A DNA stretch of 64,000 nt, from contig LANB01000001.1 of NCBI GenBank assembly GCA_000964245.1, forward strand, positions 62,001 to 126,000, read 5' to 3'. Of this stretch, positions 45,456 through 56,578 are shown piece after piece (positions within the stretch are counted from its first letter, which is position 1; every line of letters begins with the position of its first letter). The translations under genes and the position numbers were made by a program. A model generated the notes under the pieces. The model worked only from the letters and a program-made list of their open reading frames with translations. It was not told the origin of the DNA and searched no databases. The stretch comes from Cellvibrionaceae bacterium 1162T.S.0a.05. Lineage in GTDB: Bacteria; Pseudomonadota; Gammaproteobacteria; Pseudomonadales; Cellvibrionaceae.

Positions 45456-47801
45456 TTAATTAATTTGCCAGGCTTGAGTATCCCAACCCGGATTTAAACT
45501 TTGTGACAAGATTTGAGAATAATTCCCATAATTGTTCAGGGTTAAATAACGATTCGTCATCGCGTCTCTCAACCTGACATTTGTGCTATTTTCAATCGGT
45601 TCTATCAGCCATCGTTGATTATCCCAGCTAGCGCGATAGTCGTGAATTTCCAGTGGTGAACCTTCGGTATCTGAACGGACTTGTAAATATTTACCCGACG
45701 CGATACTTTTTATTCTGACAAATTCGGAGTCTTCCTCGGCTTCGATCACCCAGGTTTGAGTATTCCAGTTGACGTTGAAGGGTTGACCGCGCACATCCGC
45801 ATTATTCGTAGTGCCTGCTGCGGTAACAAGAGTTTTGGATGAAATTGCTGCAAAGCTCGCGGTGTATGCTTCTTCACTACCATCGCAAGCAATATACTTC
45901 ACAACATAATTTGAACATTGACCATCGGGTTGCTCTTCATTCAAACACACCAAGCCATTATTATTAAATTCGGCCAAGCGATCATCCGGCCCAAAGCCAC
46001 TGTAAGTCCAGCCATTACTCAACGTTGCTCTTGCCTGGATGCCGGAAACCCGGCGCGCACTGTTCAGATTCTCGTTTACCGGTAAGGGGTTGGAAAAGAT
46101 GTCATGCATGAGCTCCGATGCAGCGCACACTTCTTCTCCTACCCTGACTCGTTCATCATCTTGACCATTTATGCCTAAAGGAAAATCATTGTTTTTCCAT
46201 TTAGTCCAGCCGGTTTTTTGTTTAGAGTCTGTACATCGGTATCGCACATTATAATTTTCGCAGGTACCGTCTTGCTGCTTATTGTTTTCACAGAGTAAGC
46301 CTTCCGCTGAGTTAAATATTGTTAATTTGTCGGGCAACTCTTTTCCATGAAAAACCAGGTCACTACCCACCACATGCGCCTCAACGACATGAGGCTGACC
46401 ACAATAACTGAGCAATGGTCCAAATTTCTTTCGTGCTGTAAAAATGGTTTCCACATCACCAACATCGGACGATGGTAAAGGGGTATCTTCATTAATCCAG
46501 GTAAAATCTGATAATTCCGGGTCATCGCCATTAACAGGCGCATTGGGTGGCATAAGCCCGGCCCCAATAATACTTATTTCAGGCTCTCCGTATTTAGTGA
46601 TCATGTTAATAGAAGGGATGAGTTCAATAGGTATCCCTTGTACTCCCGGAGGCCTTGGAAAAACGATAGTTTCTATACCATCTCCCGAAGCGATGGAATG
46701 GCAGCTACTCGCGCATTCATCCGTGCGATTGTTGTGTGCGGCGAGTTCACTAAAACCATGAAATGTTTTGCCCGGCATGCTGTATCTTCCATGTGTTTCG
46801 TGAGCAGCGAGAGGTCCGTCGGGGAAGTATCGACCAAAGGTGTCGTGACCATCATTCAACAACCCAAACCTGGCCAGATAAGGCGTGATTCTGGGTGAAG
46901 CGATATAGGGCCCCGCAGCGTGGCAATCTACGCAAGGCATTTTGTTTGCAAGTTCAAACGGTTGAATCCAATAGCCCGCTTCGTAGCTACCGTCAGGCGC
47001 ATTGGCAGCAACCGTCGGTGAAACAATTTCTACTGGAACGCCAAAACGCCCACCTACCGGATCGGAACCTTCAATCGGAACTTGCCGAGCACTGCTCTTA
47101 AAGAAACATGTATCACCCGACACCCGGTTATGCATTATCATTTCAACCGAAGCAGATACTTTAAAAGGCGGATCCGTAAAATCTGCGTGATGCCTTTTCC
47201 CACTTTGTAACCAGCGGCATGCAAACACCAGATCCACTTCGCTGGTAATGGGGTGATAACCAATGAAATCGTTCACTGCGCGATCCTTATCGAGCTCAAA
47301 CTGTAGACCCGCAGCACAATTCATATTGTCGGGAATATCGCTATCGCTAAAACCAAGGTCACGCTTACAAGTATCAACATACTCTTTCAGCGACTCGTCT
47401 TCGACAACCAGAACATAGGACCGAAGACTTTTACTTACACCAGCGTTATCTGTAATTGTGAACAGCACCGGGTATACTCCCAAACTTGAATATACATGCG
47501 ATGTTTCAGCATAATCAGCTATAGACGCAGGCGTTCTGACAAGCTCAGTGGTGCCATCACCAAAATCCCAACGCCATTCACACGGTTCAGTTTCGCAATT
47601 TACGCCGTGTCTGAAACTAGCGACTCCCCCAGGGAATATTGCCTGACTTGCAGTTTGATCATCAATATCGGGAATGTTATGAATGACTGATGTTGGTTTA
47701 GCAATACTTACCTCACCGGCCAAATAAATCACAAAGAAAAGTATATAAAAGATATACAATTTTTGTGAAAACAAAGTTTTGTCACAATCAGGTCTCATCA
47801 A
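45456..47801 (-). CDS. Exported PKD, CX2CH/CX3CH heme-motif and trefoil lectin-like protein
   Basis: The 781-residue protein has an N-terminal hydrophobic export segment (about 15-34), a PKD domain (about 52-135; WRWDFGDGT, HVYSSLGVYPVLFTITD), then a region shared with the protein at 56973. That region has a conserved Cys-rich front (CKRDLGF, LVFACRWL, GDTCFF), a CVDCH motif at 290-294 followed by GPYIASPRITPYLARFGLLNDGHDT, and CASSCH at 363-368 (a CX3CH form). Two beta-rich segments with conserved Cys follow, and the end (about 690-781) is a ricin-type trefoil-like region with repeats ending NTQTWVIE, DNQRWLIE and DTQAWQIN. It probably binds one or two hemes outside the cytoplasm and a sugar through its tail. 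The function is unknown. Confidence 0.75.
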   Translation of the reverse strand: MMRPDCDKTLFSQKLYIFYILFFVIYLAGEVSIAKPTSVIHNIPDIDDQTASQAIFPGGVASFRHGVNCETEPCEWRWDFGDGTTELVRTPASIADYAETSHVYSSLGVYPVLFTITDNAGVSKSLRSYVLVVEDESLKEYVDTCKRDLGFSDSDIPDNMNCAAGLQFELDKDRAVNDFIGYHPITSEVDLVFACRWLQSGKRHHADFTDPPFKVSASVEMIMHNRVSGDTCFFKSSARQVPIEGSDPVGGRFGVPVEIVSPTVAANAPDGSYEAGYWIQPFELANKMPCVDCHAAGPYIASPRITPYLARFGLLNDGHDTFGRYFPDGPLAAHETHGRYSMPGKTFHGFSELAAHNNRTDECASSCHSIASGDGIETIVFPRPPGVQGIPIELIPSINMITKYGEPEISIIGAGLMPPNAPVNGDDPELSDFTWINEDTPLPSSDVGDVETIFTARKKFGPLLSYCGQPHVVEAHVVGSDLVFHGKELPDKLTIFNSAEGLLCENNKQQDGTCENYNVRYRCTDSKQKTGWTKWKNNDFPLGINGQDDERVRVGEEVCAASELMHDIFSNPLPVNENLNSARRVSGIQARATLSNGWTYSGFGPDDRLAEFNNNGLVCLNEEQPDGQCSNYVVKYIACDGSEEAYTASFAAISSKTLVTAAGTTNNADVRGQPFNVNWNTQTWVIEAEEDSEFVRIKSIASGKYLQVRSDTEGSPLEIHDYRASWDNQRWLIEPIENSTNVRLRDAMTNRYLTLNNYGNYSQILSQSLNPGWDTQAWQIN

Positions 47802-47910
47802 CTTTATCTCTAGCTACATTTTCAATTATCGGGGCGTTATTCCAACAGCTTTATCGATTTACAGCGTTTCTGAATATCAATCAAAGGCGTGGGTTTTGTT
47901 GTTAAATACA

Positions 47911-49008
47911 CTAGCCATTTCGTTTCAAAGCGAAGAAGAGCAGTAAACAAAGGACTATCAAAAAGATAATAATCTTTAGATAGGCTGATAAAGGTACAGA
48001 AGCCTGCGATGCCAATACTCTTTCACGGTTATTTTTTTCGCTCACTGGCTTCACTACGTCGCCAGACCTCAACACAGGGGCCTGTGCTGGTTCAAGCTCG
48101 GCTCGCATTTTTTTTAGAATAGTTTCTAACTCCTCGTCTGATTTTCCATCATCAATAGCCCGGTAATACTCTTGTTCAAGCGCCATTTCACGGATAACGG
48201 AAGGATCAGTCACTTCGATCTCTGTATTATTTTTTTCCCCCTCAGGAATGGGAGCATCAAGGTATTTGCGAAACACATCGCTGATCGGGTCGTCGACGTT
48301 GGCGTTTTTGAATTGTGGGAGCGATTGCAGCTCCTCCTGTGTGTGATATTGCTCTACAGCGTCGCGCACATGTTGTGAAAACGCTGCCTGACCGGGTAGC
48401 AACGTGTTGCGCCCCGCTAGTTGATGAGATTCAAGGGTCTCGCTTTCCCCTTCTTGCCTTCGTTGCCGGCTCAAGGTCATTCCCGGCAACATTTGATGTT
48501 CACGAACCTCTTGTACATCGACAAATTCACCGGCCACAAATTCGCCTTCGGTATTGATGTGAATCAATTGACCCGCGTCACTTAATATTTGGCCATTAAC
48601 TATGCGATAACGCCCGCCACTGCACGCCACCAGTGGGCACAAGGTTTCAGTGTTACCGCTAACAAGAAGCAGATCCTGTTCGCCTCGATCAAAAAGGGGG
48701 CTATGGCTCATTAGTACAGCCTTATCCTCGTCAAGTGGCCCTCCGTAAAATTGCAAGGTCACGCTTGGTGTTTGAATATTTCCCTTAAAAACTTCCTCAA
48801 CCCGATAGCTCACAAAGGTGTAAGGGGTTTTATACATCTCACCCTCAATTAGATCTTCGGAAAATGCATACTGAATATCGCTTACCACTCCCTGGAAAAT
48901 CAAATCCGCTGCACGAACACGTTCTTCGAGACTGCCTTGACTCCCTACATCCGATGACAAAACCTGAAAAGAAATAAATAGTAACCAGAATAAAAAAACA
49001 ATTTTCAT
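47911..49008 (-). CDS. Exported single-pass membrane protein linked to the matrixin gene
   Basis: The 365-residue product has a signal peptide (cleavage near VLSSD), a beta-rich N-terminal domain of about 150 residues (LIFQGVVSDIQYAF, TFVSYRVEEVFKG, GEQDLLLVSGNTETLCPLVACSGGRYRI), a long charged linker, and a C-terminal transmembrane helix (LKIIIFLIVLCLLLFFAL) ending in KRNG. It starts 10 bp after the protease gene's stop, so the two are coupled. I recall that proteins with this N-terminal pattern often neighbour matrixins, but no function is established. It could anchor, inhibit or be a substrate of the protease. Confidence 0.65.
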   Translation of the reverse strand: MKIVFLFWLLFISFQVLSSDVGSQGSLEERVRAADLIFQGVVSDIQYAFSEDLIEGEMYKTPYTFVSYRVEEVFKGNIQTPSVTLQFYGGPLDEDKAVLMSHSPLFDRGEQDLLLVSGNTETLCPLVACSGGRYRIVNGQILSDAGQLIHINTEGEFVAGEFVDVQEVREHQMLPGMTLSRQRRQEGESETLESHQLAGRNTLLPGQAAFSQHVRDAVEQYHTQEELQSLPQFKNANVDDPISDVFRKYLDAPIPEGEKNNTEIEVTDPSVIREMALEQEYYRAIDDGKSDEELETILKKMRAELEPAQAPVLRSGDVVKPVSEKNNRERVLASQASVPLSAYLKIIIFLIVLCLLLFFALKRNG

Positions 49009-49018
49009 GAGACTATGA

Positions 49019-50110
49019 CTATTCGTCGACTACCAGTATCTGATGAAAGGTTCGGTTGTTTGCTAAAGTCGACTCTTTCGAGCCATTAATTTCAGCCATC
49101 TCCCGATTCACTATTACGCCTAAATGCATTCTTCCATGGGCATTCATCGGCAGGGTAATGTTGTATTTTTTCGTGAATACAATATTTGGACCGATATGCA
49201 AACCTTCAAACCTTGCGATTAAACGATCACCGGGAGAAATGTAATTATTTGAAGAGAGGTAAAATTCGACGCTTACAAAGGCGCTGTTCTGCCCCATATT
49301 TTCATAAGTAAACTCAAGGTCATACGCTTCGCCGCGAACAAGATGATAAACAGGCATACCGCCACTGATCACCGAAAATGGTTCCGTACCACCTTCCAGT
49401 ATTCGTGTAAAACCCACCAAGGCATATTCACCGTCATTCCCAACATAGCGGTAGTGCGAAACAGCCAAATCCTGTTTGGAGCTTTCACCATTTCCGTAAA
49501 GACTTCTCAGACTTACACTTAGATCCTCGCCAACGCCCTCGTATATTGTCGAGCCGTTACGATAAAAATAATGTGCACTTCCCATATTGCTCATTGAGTC
49601 TACCGTGTGCCCAACACCTGCAGCATGGCCAAATTCATGCAATAGCACCCCTACCGCGTTTTCATGATCTCCGCCATACTCCAGATAACGAAGCGCTGAC
49701 GAACTTGTAGTCCAATCCGGTGCTGTTGCTAATATGACGTCAGACTCAATCAAACCTTCACTACAGGAAAATATCTTAAGCTCCCGACCAATGGCATCAC
49801 CATCCAGACTGGAAAATAATATTTCATTCACGCCATTGCCATTCATTCCGGTATTTTTTCGCGTTCTTGCTTCGTAGCTTGTCGATATTCTGAAATTACT
49901 GGGGTTACGGTTAAAGTGCGAAAGGGCAAGGTTCAAATTGTGATACTGAATAGAGTCCTGGGGATAATGCCTCGAAGGAACTTTAAAATTGAGCGTATCA
50001 CTACTCCAAACAAGTGGCTGCCCATTACAGGTATGCGCGGGAACTGAGAGCACATCTGCAGTTACCAGGGCCAGCATAAAAGCAACGCAAAGAGATAACA
50101 ATTTATTCAT
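49019..50110 (-). CDS. Secreted matrixin-like zinc metalloprotease
   Basis: The start at 50110 has AAGGAAAAAATA before it and opens a signal peptide (cleavage near VLSVPA); an upstream in-frame ATG at 50179 gives an unlikely leader. The 363-residue protein contains HEFGHAAGVGH at 158-168, the full HExxHxxGxxH zinc-binding motif of metzincins, and a Met in SNMGS eight residues later as the Met-turn. The spacing is that of matrixins. Upstream parts (SSDTLNFKVPSRHYP, FRISTSYEARTRK) form the N-terminal half of the catalytic domain. Residues about 230-363 form a CARDB-like beta-sandwich (YDLEFTYENMGQNSAFVSVEFYLSSNN). It would cleave extracellular proteins. It is coupled to the gene at 47911. Confidence 0.85.
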   Translation of the reverse strand: MNKLLSLCVAFMLALVTADVLSVPAHTCNGQPLVWSSDTLNFKVPSRHYPQDSIQYHNLNLALSHFNRNPSNFRISTSYEARTRKNTGMNGNGVNEILFSSLDGDAIGRELKIFSCSEGLIESDVILATAPDWTTSSSALRYLEYGGDHENAVGVLLHEFGHAAGVGHTVDSMSNMGSAHYFYRNGSTIYEGVGEDLSVSLRSLYGNGESSKQDLAVSHYRYVGNDGEYALVGFTRILEGGTEPFSVISGGMPVYHLVRGEAYDLEFTYENMGQNSAFVSVEFYLSSNNYISPGDRLIARFEGLHIGPNIVFTKKYNITLPMNAHGRMHLGVIVNREMAEINGSKESTLANNRTFHQILVVDE

Positions 50111-50249
50111 TATTTTTTCCTTTTCGGGAAGATGTAGTAAAGGCTTGAATCTAAATTCACAGCGAATCCAGAACGCCACCTGATACCTTTATCGAATGCA
50201 TATATAATTTGAAAGAAACGCGAGAGAATTGTATTTCAACGTTAGTTAT

Positions 50250-50651
50250 TTATTTTACGTTGCACCGGTATTTACCGGTTTCGCTATCACAATCACAATC
50301 ATAATTGCTCGGTTTCTTTTTCTTCACCACAATAGCTGGCTGTGGATTGTCTTCAAAATCTATAAAGTAGGTGCAAATAATTTCATTGTCATATTTATTA
50401 GAGCTGGGGGATTTCCTGGCGTTACAGTGCCAAAGTTCATCAGCTCGTGCAGTACCGGATTCTCGCATTATAAATTTATCAAATTTCCAACCACCACCCG
50501 GCTGACTGGTCGTTTCAATATGCCAATCAACTCTTACCTCTTTAAGTGAAGGACAGTTTCCCTTTGAAAAAGACCCTGCGTGAACCATTGCCGACTCAAA
50601 TATAAACAATAGCGAAAGCAGAATTAAAATTCGTAAATTGAAGCTATTCAT
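50250..50651 (-). CDS. Small secreted Cys-containing protein of unknown function
   Basis: The 133-residue product has a signal peptide (LRILILLSLLFIF, cleavage near MVHAG) and a mature part with six Cys, ending in a CDCDSETGKYRCN segment. The KKKKPSNYDC stretch is very basic. I do not recognise the family. It is 139 bp upstream of the metalloprotease gene in the same direction and could be the first gene of that run. It lacks an N-terminal lipobox. Confidence 0.6.
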   Translation of the reverse strand: MNSFNLRILILLSLLFIFESAMVHAGSFSKGNCPSLKEVRVDWHIETTSQPGGGWKFDKFIMRESGTARADELWHCNARKSPSSNKYDNEIICTYFIDFEDNPQPAIVVKKKKPSNYDCDCDSETGKYRCNVK

Positions 50652-51342
50652 ACTCTAATCCTGAATCAAAATTTAAAAAACATACAATTCGAGGCCGATA
50701 TAAACCCGAAGAAAATGAAACTATTGGAAATTGAAGGGACAGCGACTAATCCAGTAAAGCCTCAAAAGGAGGCCGATATTTTTTATTTTTTTGGAATAGT
50801 AAAGAGTAAGAATAAATAGTCTACCGCTTACTGAATAAATATGGAGAGTTTCTGTAATGAATCACAAATTCACAAATACAACAAAAAATACTGAACGGAA
50901 AAGACGACCTTTTTGCATAGCGCTTCTTTAACTAAAAAAATGACATCAATACTAACGGTATCGCACTGCCTTGGCACTCAAAGTTCTGTGAAAGCGCCGC
51001 ATGCTTGTTTCGACAATCAAATAAAGGGGGATGCAGCACTGTGCAATTTTTCAATTCACAACACCACGGATATATTTAGATTTATACAGCCGTACAAATA
51101 AACAGGAATAGCGTGACGAAAAACCGGCTTCGAATTGAATCTGTAGCTCCGCCGGACGCCAACATGACCAACAGCCATTGCAATCAAATTCCCTGGGGTT
51201 GACCTGCTGAATGGCGGGTTACAACGCCCATTCCAAACCCAAACATTCTCAAAACGCGGCCCATAGATTCATTTGGGCCCCAGCCTTAATTCGGTTACCA
51301 TATCCAGCTTTCCTGGCAGCCCATATTTAAAATAAATTCCAT
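50652..51342. other. Intergenic region upstream of mutS
   Basis: Almost 700 bp without a supported gene. A plus-strand 62-codon frame at 50913-51101 lacks a ribosome site and recognisable sequence. A CTGTAGCTCCG stretch at about 51140 resembles the centre of the palindromic element at 5686-5800, but the arms are missing, so it may be a decayed copy. The mutS promoter should lie in the right half. Confidence 0.45.
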
Positions 51343-53949
51343 ATGAATCAAGAAGTTAACCCATCTGAACTGAAACTCGATAACCATACCCCCATGATGC
51401 AGCAGTTTCTGCGAATCAAGGCAGAACACCCGCACGAGCTGCTCTTCTACCGTATGGGCGATTTTTACGAGTTATTTTTCGACGATGCCAAGCGCGCAGC
51501 GAAACTCCTTGATTTGACCCTCACTGCCCGGGGCAAGTCCAATGGCAAGCCCATACCCATGGCGGGTATCCCCTATCACGCTGCTGAAAACTATCTCGCC
51601 AAGTTGGTTAAACTGGGAATTTCAGTTGCAATTTGCGAGCAGGTTGGCGACCCGAATGAATCCAAAGGGCCTGTTGAACGCAAGGTCATGCGCATTGTCA
51701 CGCCCGGCACTGTCAGTGATGAAGCTCTGCTTGATGAAAACCGTGAAAATCTGCTGTTAGCGTTATGCCACCAACACGACCATTTTGGTCTCGCCCACCT
51801 CGATATGGGCAGTGGTCGCTTTTCGGTTATCGAACTCGTTGATGAGGCGGCGCTATTCAGTGAGATTGAACGTCTACGCCCGGCTGAATTACTCGCCCCC
51901 GAAGGCATGGTATTGCCTGATTTTATCAGCGCTCGTCCGGGCTTCCGCCGGCGCCCGGCCTGGGAGTTTGATAAAGAAACCGCTCAACGCTTGTTGTGTG
52001 CGCATTTTGAAACACGGGACTTAAACGGATTTGGTTGCGACGGCTTGCACGCTGCACTTGGCTCTGCCGCTTGCCTGTTTGCCTATGCAAAAGAAACCCA
52101 ACGCTGCGAACTTAAGCACATAGCCAACTTGAGCGTTGAAGAGCCCGGCAATTTTGTTGCATTGGATGCAGCGACGCGACGAAACCTTGAGCTCGATCTC
52201 AATCTCAGCGGTGGTGAAGACAACACACTTTTCTCGGTGTTAAATACCTGCTCAACCGCGATGGGCGGCCGCTTGCTACGCCGCTTTTTACACACCCCCC
52301 TACGTAACATTACGATCATCCAGCAACGGCAAGAGGCGATTGCCAAGCTCCTGCAAAACTATTGCTTTGAGAATCTTCGAGCTGTACTAAAAAGCGTTGG
52401 TGATCTCGAACGCATCCTTGGGCGCGTAGCACTGCGCTCCGCCCGCCCTCGTGATCTGTCCCGTCTTGGTCACTCACTCGCGCAATGCCCCTTATTGCAA
52501 TCTGAACTTGCACAACTTGATGAAGACAGCGCAACACCAGGCGCGACCAAGCTGCGCAATCTGGCCACGGATATCAGTGAATTTCCCGATCTGGTTCTTC
52601 GCCTTGAAAAAGCCCTGGTTGAAACACCACCTATGCTTATTCGGGATGGCGGCGTCATTGCAGAAGGCTTCGATGCCGAACTTGATGAGCTGCGCAACAT
52701 CAGCGCCAATGCGGGTGAGTTTCTGGTAAAACTGGAAGCGCAGGAAAAGGAACGCTCGGGCTTGTCTACCTTAAAAGTGGGCTACAACCGGGTTCATGGC
52801 TATTACATTGAAATCAGTAAAGCACAAGCAGCAAATGCGCCCGCTGAATACATTCGCCGACAAACCCTGAAAAATGCCGAACGCTTTATTACACCCGAAC
52901 TCAAGGAATTTGAAGACAAAGCGCTATCTGCGAAAAGCCGCGCGCTTGCACGCGAAAAAGCCTTGTATGAAGCATTGATTGAATATGTGAATGAAAGTCT
53001 GCACGCCTTACAGGCGTGTTCGCGTGCAATGAGTGAACTTGATGTGTTGTGTTGTCTCACCGAACGCGCAGAGCAATTACAATTTTGTCAGCCTGATTTA
53101 CGCGAAGAAGAAGGCATACACATTGAACAAGGTCGACACCCGGTTGTAGAGCATGTTCTTGAAGAGCCTTTTGTGCCGAATGATTTATTGCTCGATCGTC
53201 AGCATCGAATGCTGGTCATCACTGGCCCAAACATGGGCGGTAAATCAACTTACATGCGGCAAACCGCGTTAATTGTTTTACTCGCACAAGTGGGCAGCTT
53301 TGTACCAGCAGCCCGTTGCAGTCTTGGCCTCGTTGATCGAATCTTCACCCGCATCGGTTCGGCCGATGATTTAGCGGGTGGCCGCTCGACTTTTATGGTG
53401 GAAATGACTGAAACAGCCAACATTCTCAACAATGCCAGCCGCAGCAGTTTGGTTTTAATGGATGAAATTGGTCGCGGCACCAGCACGTATGATGGCTTGT
53501 CCTTAGCCTGGGCCTGCGTAGAATACCTTGCACAAAAAATTCAGGCGTTTACCCTGTTTGCAACACACTATTTTGAACTCACAGAATTTGCCGACTCACT
53601 TGAACATTGCGAAAACGTCCACCTCGACGCTACCGAGCACGACGACAACATTGTATTTCTTCATAAAATACAACGCGGCCCGGCCAGTAAGAGTTATGGT
53701 TTACAGGTTGCCAAACTCGCCGGCATTCCTGCCAATGTAATTTCAGCCGCGCGAAAGCAGTTACAGCAACTCGAAAATGGCAGTTCAAAACAGGTGACAA
53801 AGAACATTGAAACGGTTGTGCAAGGTGAATTATTTAGTAGCCAGGCACCCTCTGAGTTAGAAAAGGCCCTTCGGGAAACTGATCTGGATAATCTCAGCCC
53901 CCGCGAGGCGCTCGACTTACTTTATCAATTCAAGAATAAACTTAATTAA
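51343..53949 (+). CDS. mutS: DNA mismatch repair protein MutS
   Basis: The 868-residue protein is full length for MutS. The mismatch-contacting motif is present near the N-terminus ([13 protein letters not shown]; the Phe-x-Glu is at FYE), and the C-terminal ATPase has Walker [14 protein letters not shown], the [21 protein letters not shown] block, Walker [23 protein letters not shown] and [11 protein letters not shown]. It recognises mispairs and short loops and recruits MutL. Its 3-prime end overlaps the end of the convergent gene at 53942 by eight bases. Intact mutS argues against a mutator background for the Ser-repeat tracts in this window. Confidence 0.97.
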   Translation: MNQEVNPSELKLDNHTPMMQQFLRIKAEHPHELLFYRMGDFYELFFDDAKRAAKLLDLTLTARGKSNGKPIPMAGIPYHAAENYLAKLVKLGISVAICEQVGDPNESKGPVERKVMRIVTPGTVSDEALLDENRENLLLALCHQHDHFGLAHLDMGSGRFSVIELVDEAALFSEIERLRPAELLAPEGMVLPDFISARPGFRRRPAWEFDKETAQRLLCAHFETRDLNGFGCDGLHAALGSAACLFAYAKETQRCELKHIANLSVEEPGNFVALDAATRRNLELDLNLSGGEDNTLFSVLNTCSTAMGGRLLRRFLHTPLRNITIIQQRQEAIAKLLQNYCFENLRAVLKSVGDLERILGRVALRSARPRDLSRLGHSLAQCPLLQSELAQLDEDSATPGATKLRNLATDISEFPDLVLRLEKALVETPPMLIRDGGVIAEGFDAELDELRNISANAGEFLVKLEAQEKERSGLSTLKVGYNRVHGYYIEISKAQAANAPAEYIRRQTLKNAERFITPELKEFEDKALSAKSRALAREKALYEALIEYVNESLHALQACSRAMSELDVLCCLTERAEQLQFCQPDLREEEGIHIEQGRHPVVEHVLEEPFVPNDLLLDRQHRMLVITGPNMGGKSTYMRQTALIVLLAQVGSFVPAARCSLGLVDRIFTRIGSADDLAGGRSTFMVEMTETANILNNASRSSLVLMDEIGRGTSTYDGLSLAWACVEYLAQKIQAFTLFATHYFELTEFADSLEHCENVHLDATEHDDNIVFLHKIQRGPASKSYGLQVAKLAGIPANVISAARKQLQQLENGSSKQVTKNIETVVQGELFSSQAPSELEKALRETDLDNLSPREALDLLYQFKNKLN

Positions 53950-56578
53950 AATATAAGCCCAGGGCACCAAGATCAAAGTCTTCCTCGGCAACGAGTTCTA
54001 CCAGACCAAATTGATCGCCCTGCGCATATTTTTCATAGTTACCCTCTGTCACCTGGCCCAGCTTACGCGGTGTAAAACGCACCACATCGTAATCGGCTAC
54101 CGTGCCGATACCTGGCAGATCCACGGAGGAATTAAAACTCAACAATATTCGGCCATCTTTCATTAAACGCAATGCGTCGATGTCAGTATTTTTTAGCCCA
54201 ACATCCGAACCATCAAAATATATTGCGTAACTGTCATTCGCCTCAGAAAACACGAGGATATCTTCATCGGAAACTGCTATACCTTGAACCGTCGTCGATG
54301 CCGCAAGGCTTAAATAAACGAGTACATTGCCACATATTCCATCTCCATCCACATCATTGTTTTCATCCAGTGGACACGTATCCAGCTCATTGACTATGCC
54401 ATCATTGTCATCATCGCCACCTGCACCAGAGTGCTCGCCTTCGTCGACATAAAATCCATCAATATTGATATCGACATCAGTATCGATTAAACCATTTTGA
54501 CTGCCTACAAAAAATGGAATATATGTTCCGCGAGTTCCAGCACCGAGTGAATCGGGTTTGAAACGTACGATATCTTCGTTTTTTAACAAACCGAATTCAT
54601 TAAGCTCGACATAATTAGTAACACTTAAAAATAAATCATACGACGTCGATAAACCAAACCCGTCGATACCAGTATGCGTCAAACCGACGTCGGAGCCATC
54701 AAACAAACGGGTGCTGCTGCCATCGCTCCGCAGCTTGACAATATCTTCGTTGTAAAAATATTCGCTATCGTTATAGGCCGTGTTATTTAAACTGTACAGT
54801 AACAAGGGTTCTGGTTCGGGTGAGAAAGTAAGATCCACACCATTAAAGTCAAAATCTTCTTCTACATAGTATTCCTCGATACCGGTAGCATAGCCGTCAA
54901 CATGAATCTCAAAGCTGCCTGCCGTGCTGCCACCCAGGGATTCCGGAATAAAACGGACGATATCGTGATCAGCAACGACGCCAATCTCAGGGATCGTAAT
55001 ATAATCTTTCAGGCTGAGTAACAGACTTCCATCCTCCTGCAAGCGAAAAGCATCGATGTCCGTTCCGGCCAGGCCCACATCCGATCCGTCAAACAGCAAG
55101 CCATAACTTGCCGTCGCGTCCTTATAAAAAAATACGTCTTCATCCGCGAAGGTCATTCCATCAATGTTGAGCTCTTTCGTTAAACTCATGTAAATAATTA
55201 CGTTGTCACAAATACCGTTACCGTCGCTATCGTTTTGGGCATCCAGTGGGCAACTGTCGCCCACATTCAAAATGCCATCATTGTCATCATCATTCAAAGG
55301 TTCAGTCGTACGGCCCTCATCGATAAACAAGGCGTCAATATTCATATCGTGAGTACCGTCGAGCAAACCAAAATCCGCACCGGTAAAGAATCGACTGAAA
55401 GTCCCCAAGGTATTAATCCCCAAAGAGCTTGGCCTAAAACGCACAATGTCCTCATTTTTGAGCAAACCAATGTCAGGCAGCTCAAGCTGCTGGGAGATGC
55501 TTAAAAACAAATCACCATTGGATGACACAAAAAAGGCATCCAAAGCCGTATCCGCAAGCCCAACATCGGAACCATCAAAATAACGTGTGCGAGTGCCATC
55601 CAGTTTTATCTGAACAATATCTTCATCCAAAAAATATTCGTCGCCAAAAAAGGCCTTGTTGCGTGTCGTTATCAGTTTAACGTCGGGAATAGCAATTGGA
55701 TCAGGTGGGTCGGGAATATCACTTACACATTGGAAACTCCCTGAACGCAAAAACACCCAGGTGTCAAAACTCTCATCAAGCACATCGGCGACGGCCAATT
55801 TCATATGATTTGTGCCCGTAATGAGATCGCCTGTTGCTGTAAGAACCGTGGTTAAACCGTCAGCTTCGATATTGATATCGCCGCCGCCATCCTGAATATC
55901 ATTATTAATAAATAAATCGCAGAACGGCGCGTTGGGAGAAACCGGTGCTGCAGGGTTAAAGGGGTTGCCACAGTTTAAATTACTGATTGAGACCGGCAGG
56001 CCCATACTGGAAGGGATGGTGGCAATATTGGTCCCGTTAAGCGCAAAAGCAAACACATCGTTTGACCCTTCACTAACGAATTCATTGTATTCCTCTGAGG
56101 CCATAACATACTCAACACTGATCTGCTCAGCTGCACCGCAACTAAAATCAAATTCAATGACGCAGGCATCAAACGTGTCGGACCCCACTACCAGGCTATC
56201 CAGGAAGGCGTCACCGGCGGTAAAAAATTCTCCGCTTGTGTCGTCACTTGAATTGGGGCCTACGGCGTCTAAAACACTCCCGCTACTGATCACAATACCC
56301 GAGTCAAAACCCAGAGCACCGGCTCCTAAACCACTGCCGCCAGAAAAAAGTCCCATACAGCGATTGTCACCTGTCACCTGAATATTGCTAACAACTGCCG
56401 GGTTGTCGTTATCAACAAGTAAATTGACAATATCCTCGACAACAATTGCGCCTGAATCAACATCAGTAACATTGAGCTGCGCCCAGGAATATCCGGGTAT
56501 GACAACACAAATAGCGAGCAGGCCACCTATGCTAATGCGATATACAACATTCGTAATACTTTTAACCGGGTTCTTCAT
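53942..56578 (-). CDS. Exported choice-of-anchor L protein with A-B-A-B super-repeat
   Basis: I start at ATG 56578 (MKNPVKSI); the frame also opens at TTG 56593. The 878-residue protein has a signal peptide (SWAQL), a choice-of-anchor L domain at about 35-275 ([60 protein letters not shown]), and then four related units of roughly 130-155 residues. Each has FDGSDVGL, a D-rich strand, LFLSIS or LLLSL, and a [20 protein letters not shown] segment. Units 1 and 3 end in thrombospondin-3-like calcium motifs (DDDNDGIL...[13 protein letters not shown]), units 2 and 4 do not, giving A-B-A-B. It is likely a calcium-stabilised surface protein. Function unknown. Confidence 0.8.
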   Translation of the reverse strand: MKNPVKSITNVVYRISIGGLLAICVVIPGYSWAQLNVTDVDSGAIVVEDIVNLLVDNDNPAVVSNIQVTGDNRCMGLFSGGSGLGAGALGFDSGIVISSGSVLDAVGPNSSDDTSGEFFTAGDAFLDSLVVGSDTFDACVIEFDFSCGAAEQISVEYVMASEEYNEFVSEGSNDVFAFALNGTNIATIPSSMGLPVSISNLNCGNPFNPAAPVSPNAPFCDLFINNDIQDGGGDINIEADGLTTVLTATGDLITGTNHMKLAVADVLDESFDTWVFLRSGSFQCVSDIPDPPDPIAIPDVKLITTRNKAFFGDEYFLDEDIVQIKLDGTRTRYFDGSDVGLADTALDAFFVSSNGDLFLSISQQLELPDIGLLKNEDIVRFRPSSLGINTLGTFSRFFTGADFGLLDGTHDMNIDALFIDEGRTTEPLNDDDNDGILNVGDSCPLDAQNDSDGNGICDNVIIYMSLTKELNIDGMTFADEDVFFYKDATASYGLLFDGSDVGLAGTDIDAFRLQEDGSLLLSLKDYITIPEIGVVADHDIVRFIPESLGGSTAGSFEIHVDGYATGIEEYYVEEDFDFNGVDLTFSPEPEPLLLYSLNNTAYNDSEYFYNEDIVKLRSDGSSTRLFDGSDVGLTHTGIDGFGLSTSYDLFLSVTNYVELNEFGLLKNEDIVRFKPDSLGAGTRGTYIPFFVGSQNGLIDTDVDINIDGFYVDEGEHSGAGGDDDNDGIVNELDTCPLDENNDVDGDGICGNVLVYLSLAASTTVQGIAVSDEDILVFSEANDSYAIYFDGSDVGLKNTDIDALRLMKDGRILLSFNSSVDLPGIGTVADYDVVRFTPRKLGQVTEGNYEKYAQGDQFGLVELVAEEDFDLGALGLYFN

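Noticed and set aside
50913-51101. 62-codon plus-strand frame upstream of mutS
   Set aside because: No ribosome site and no recognisable protein character.
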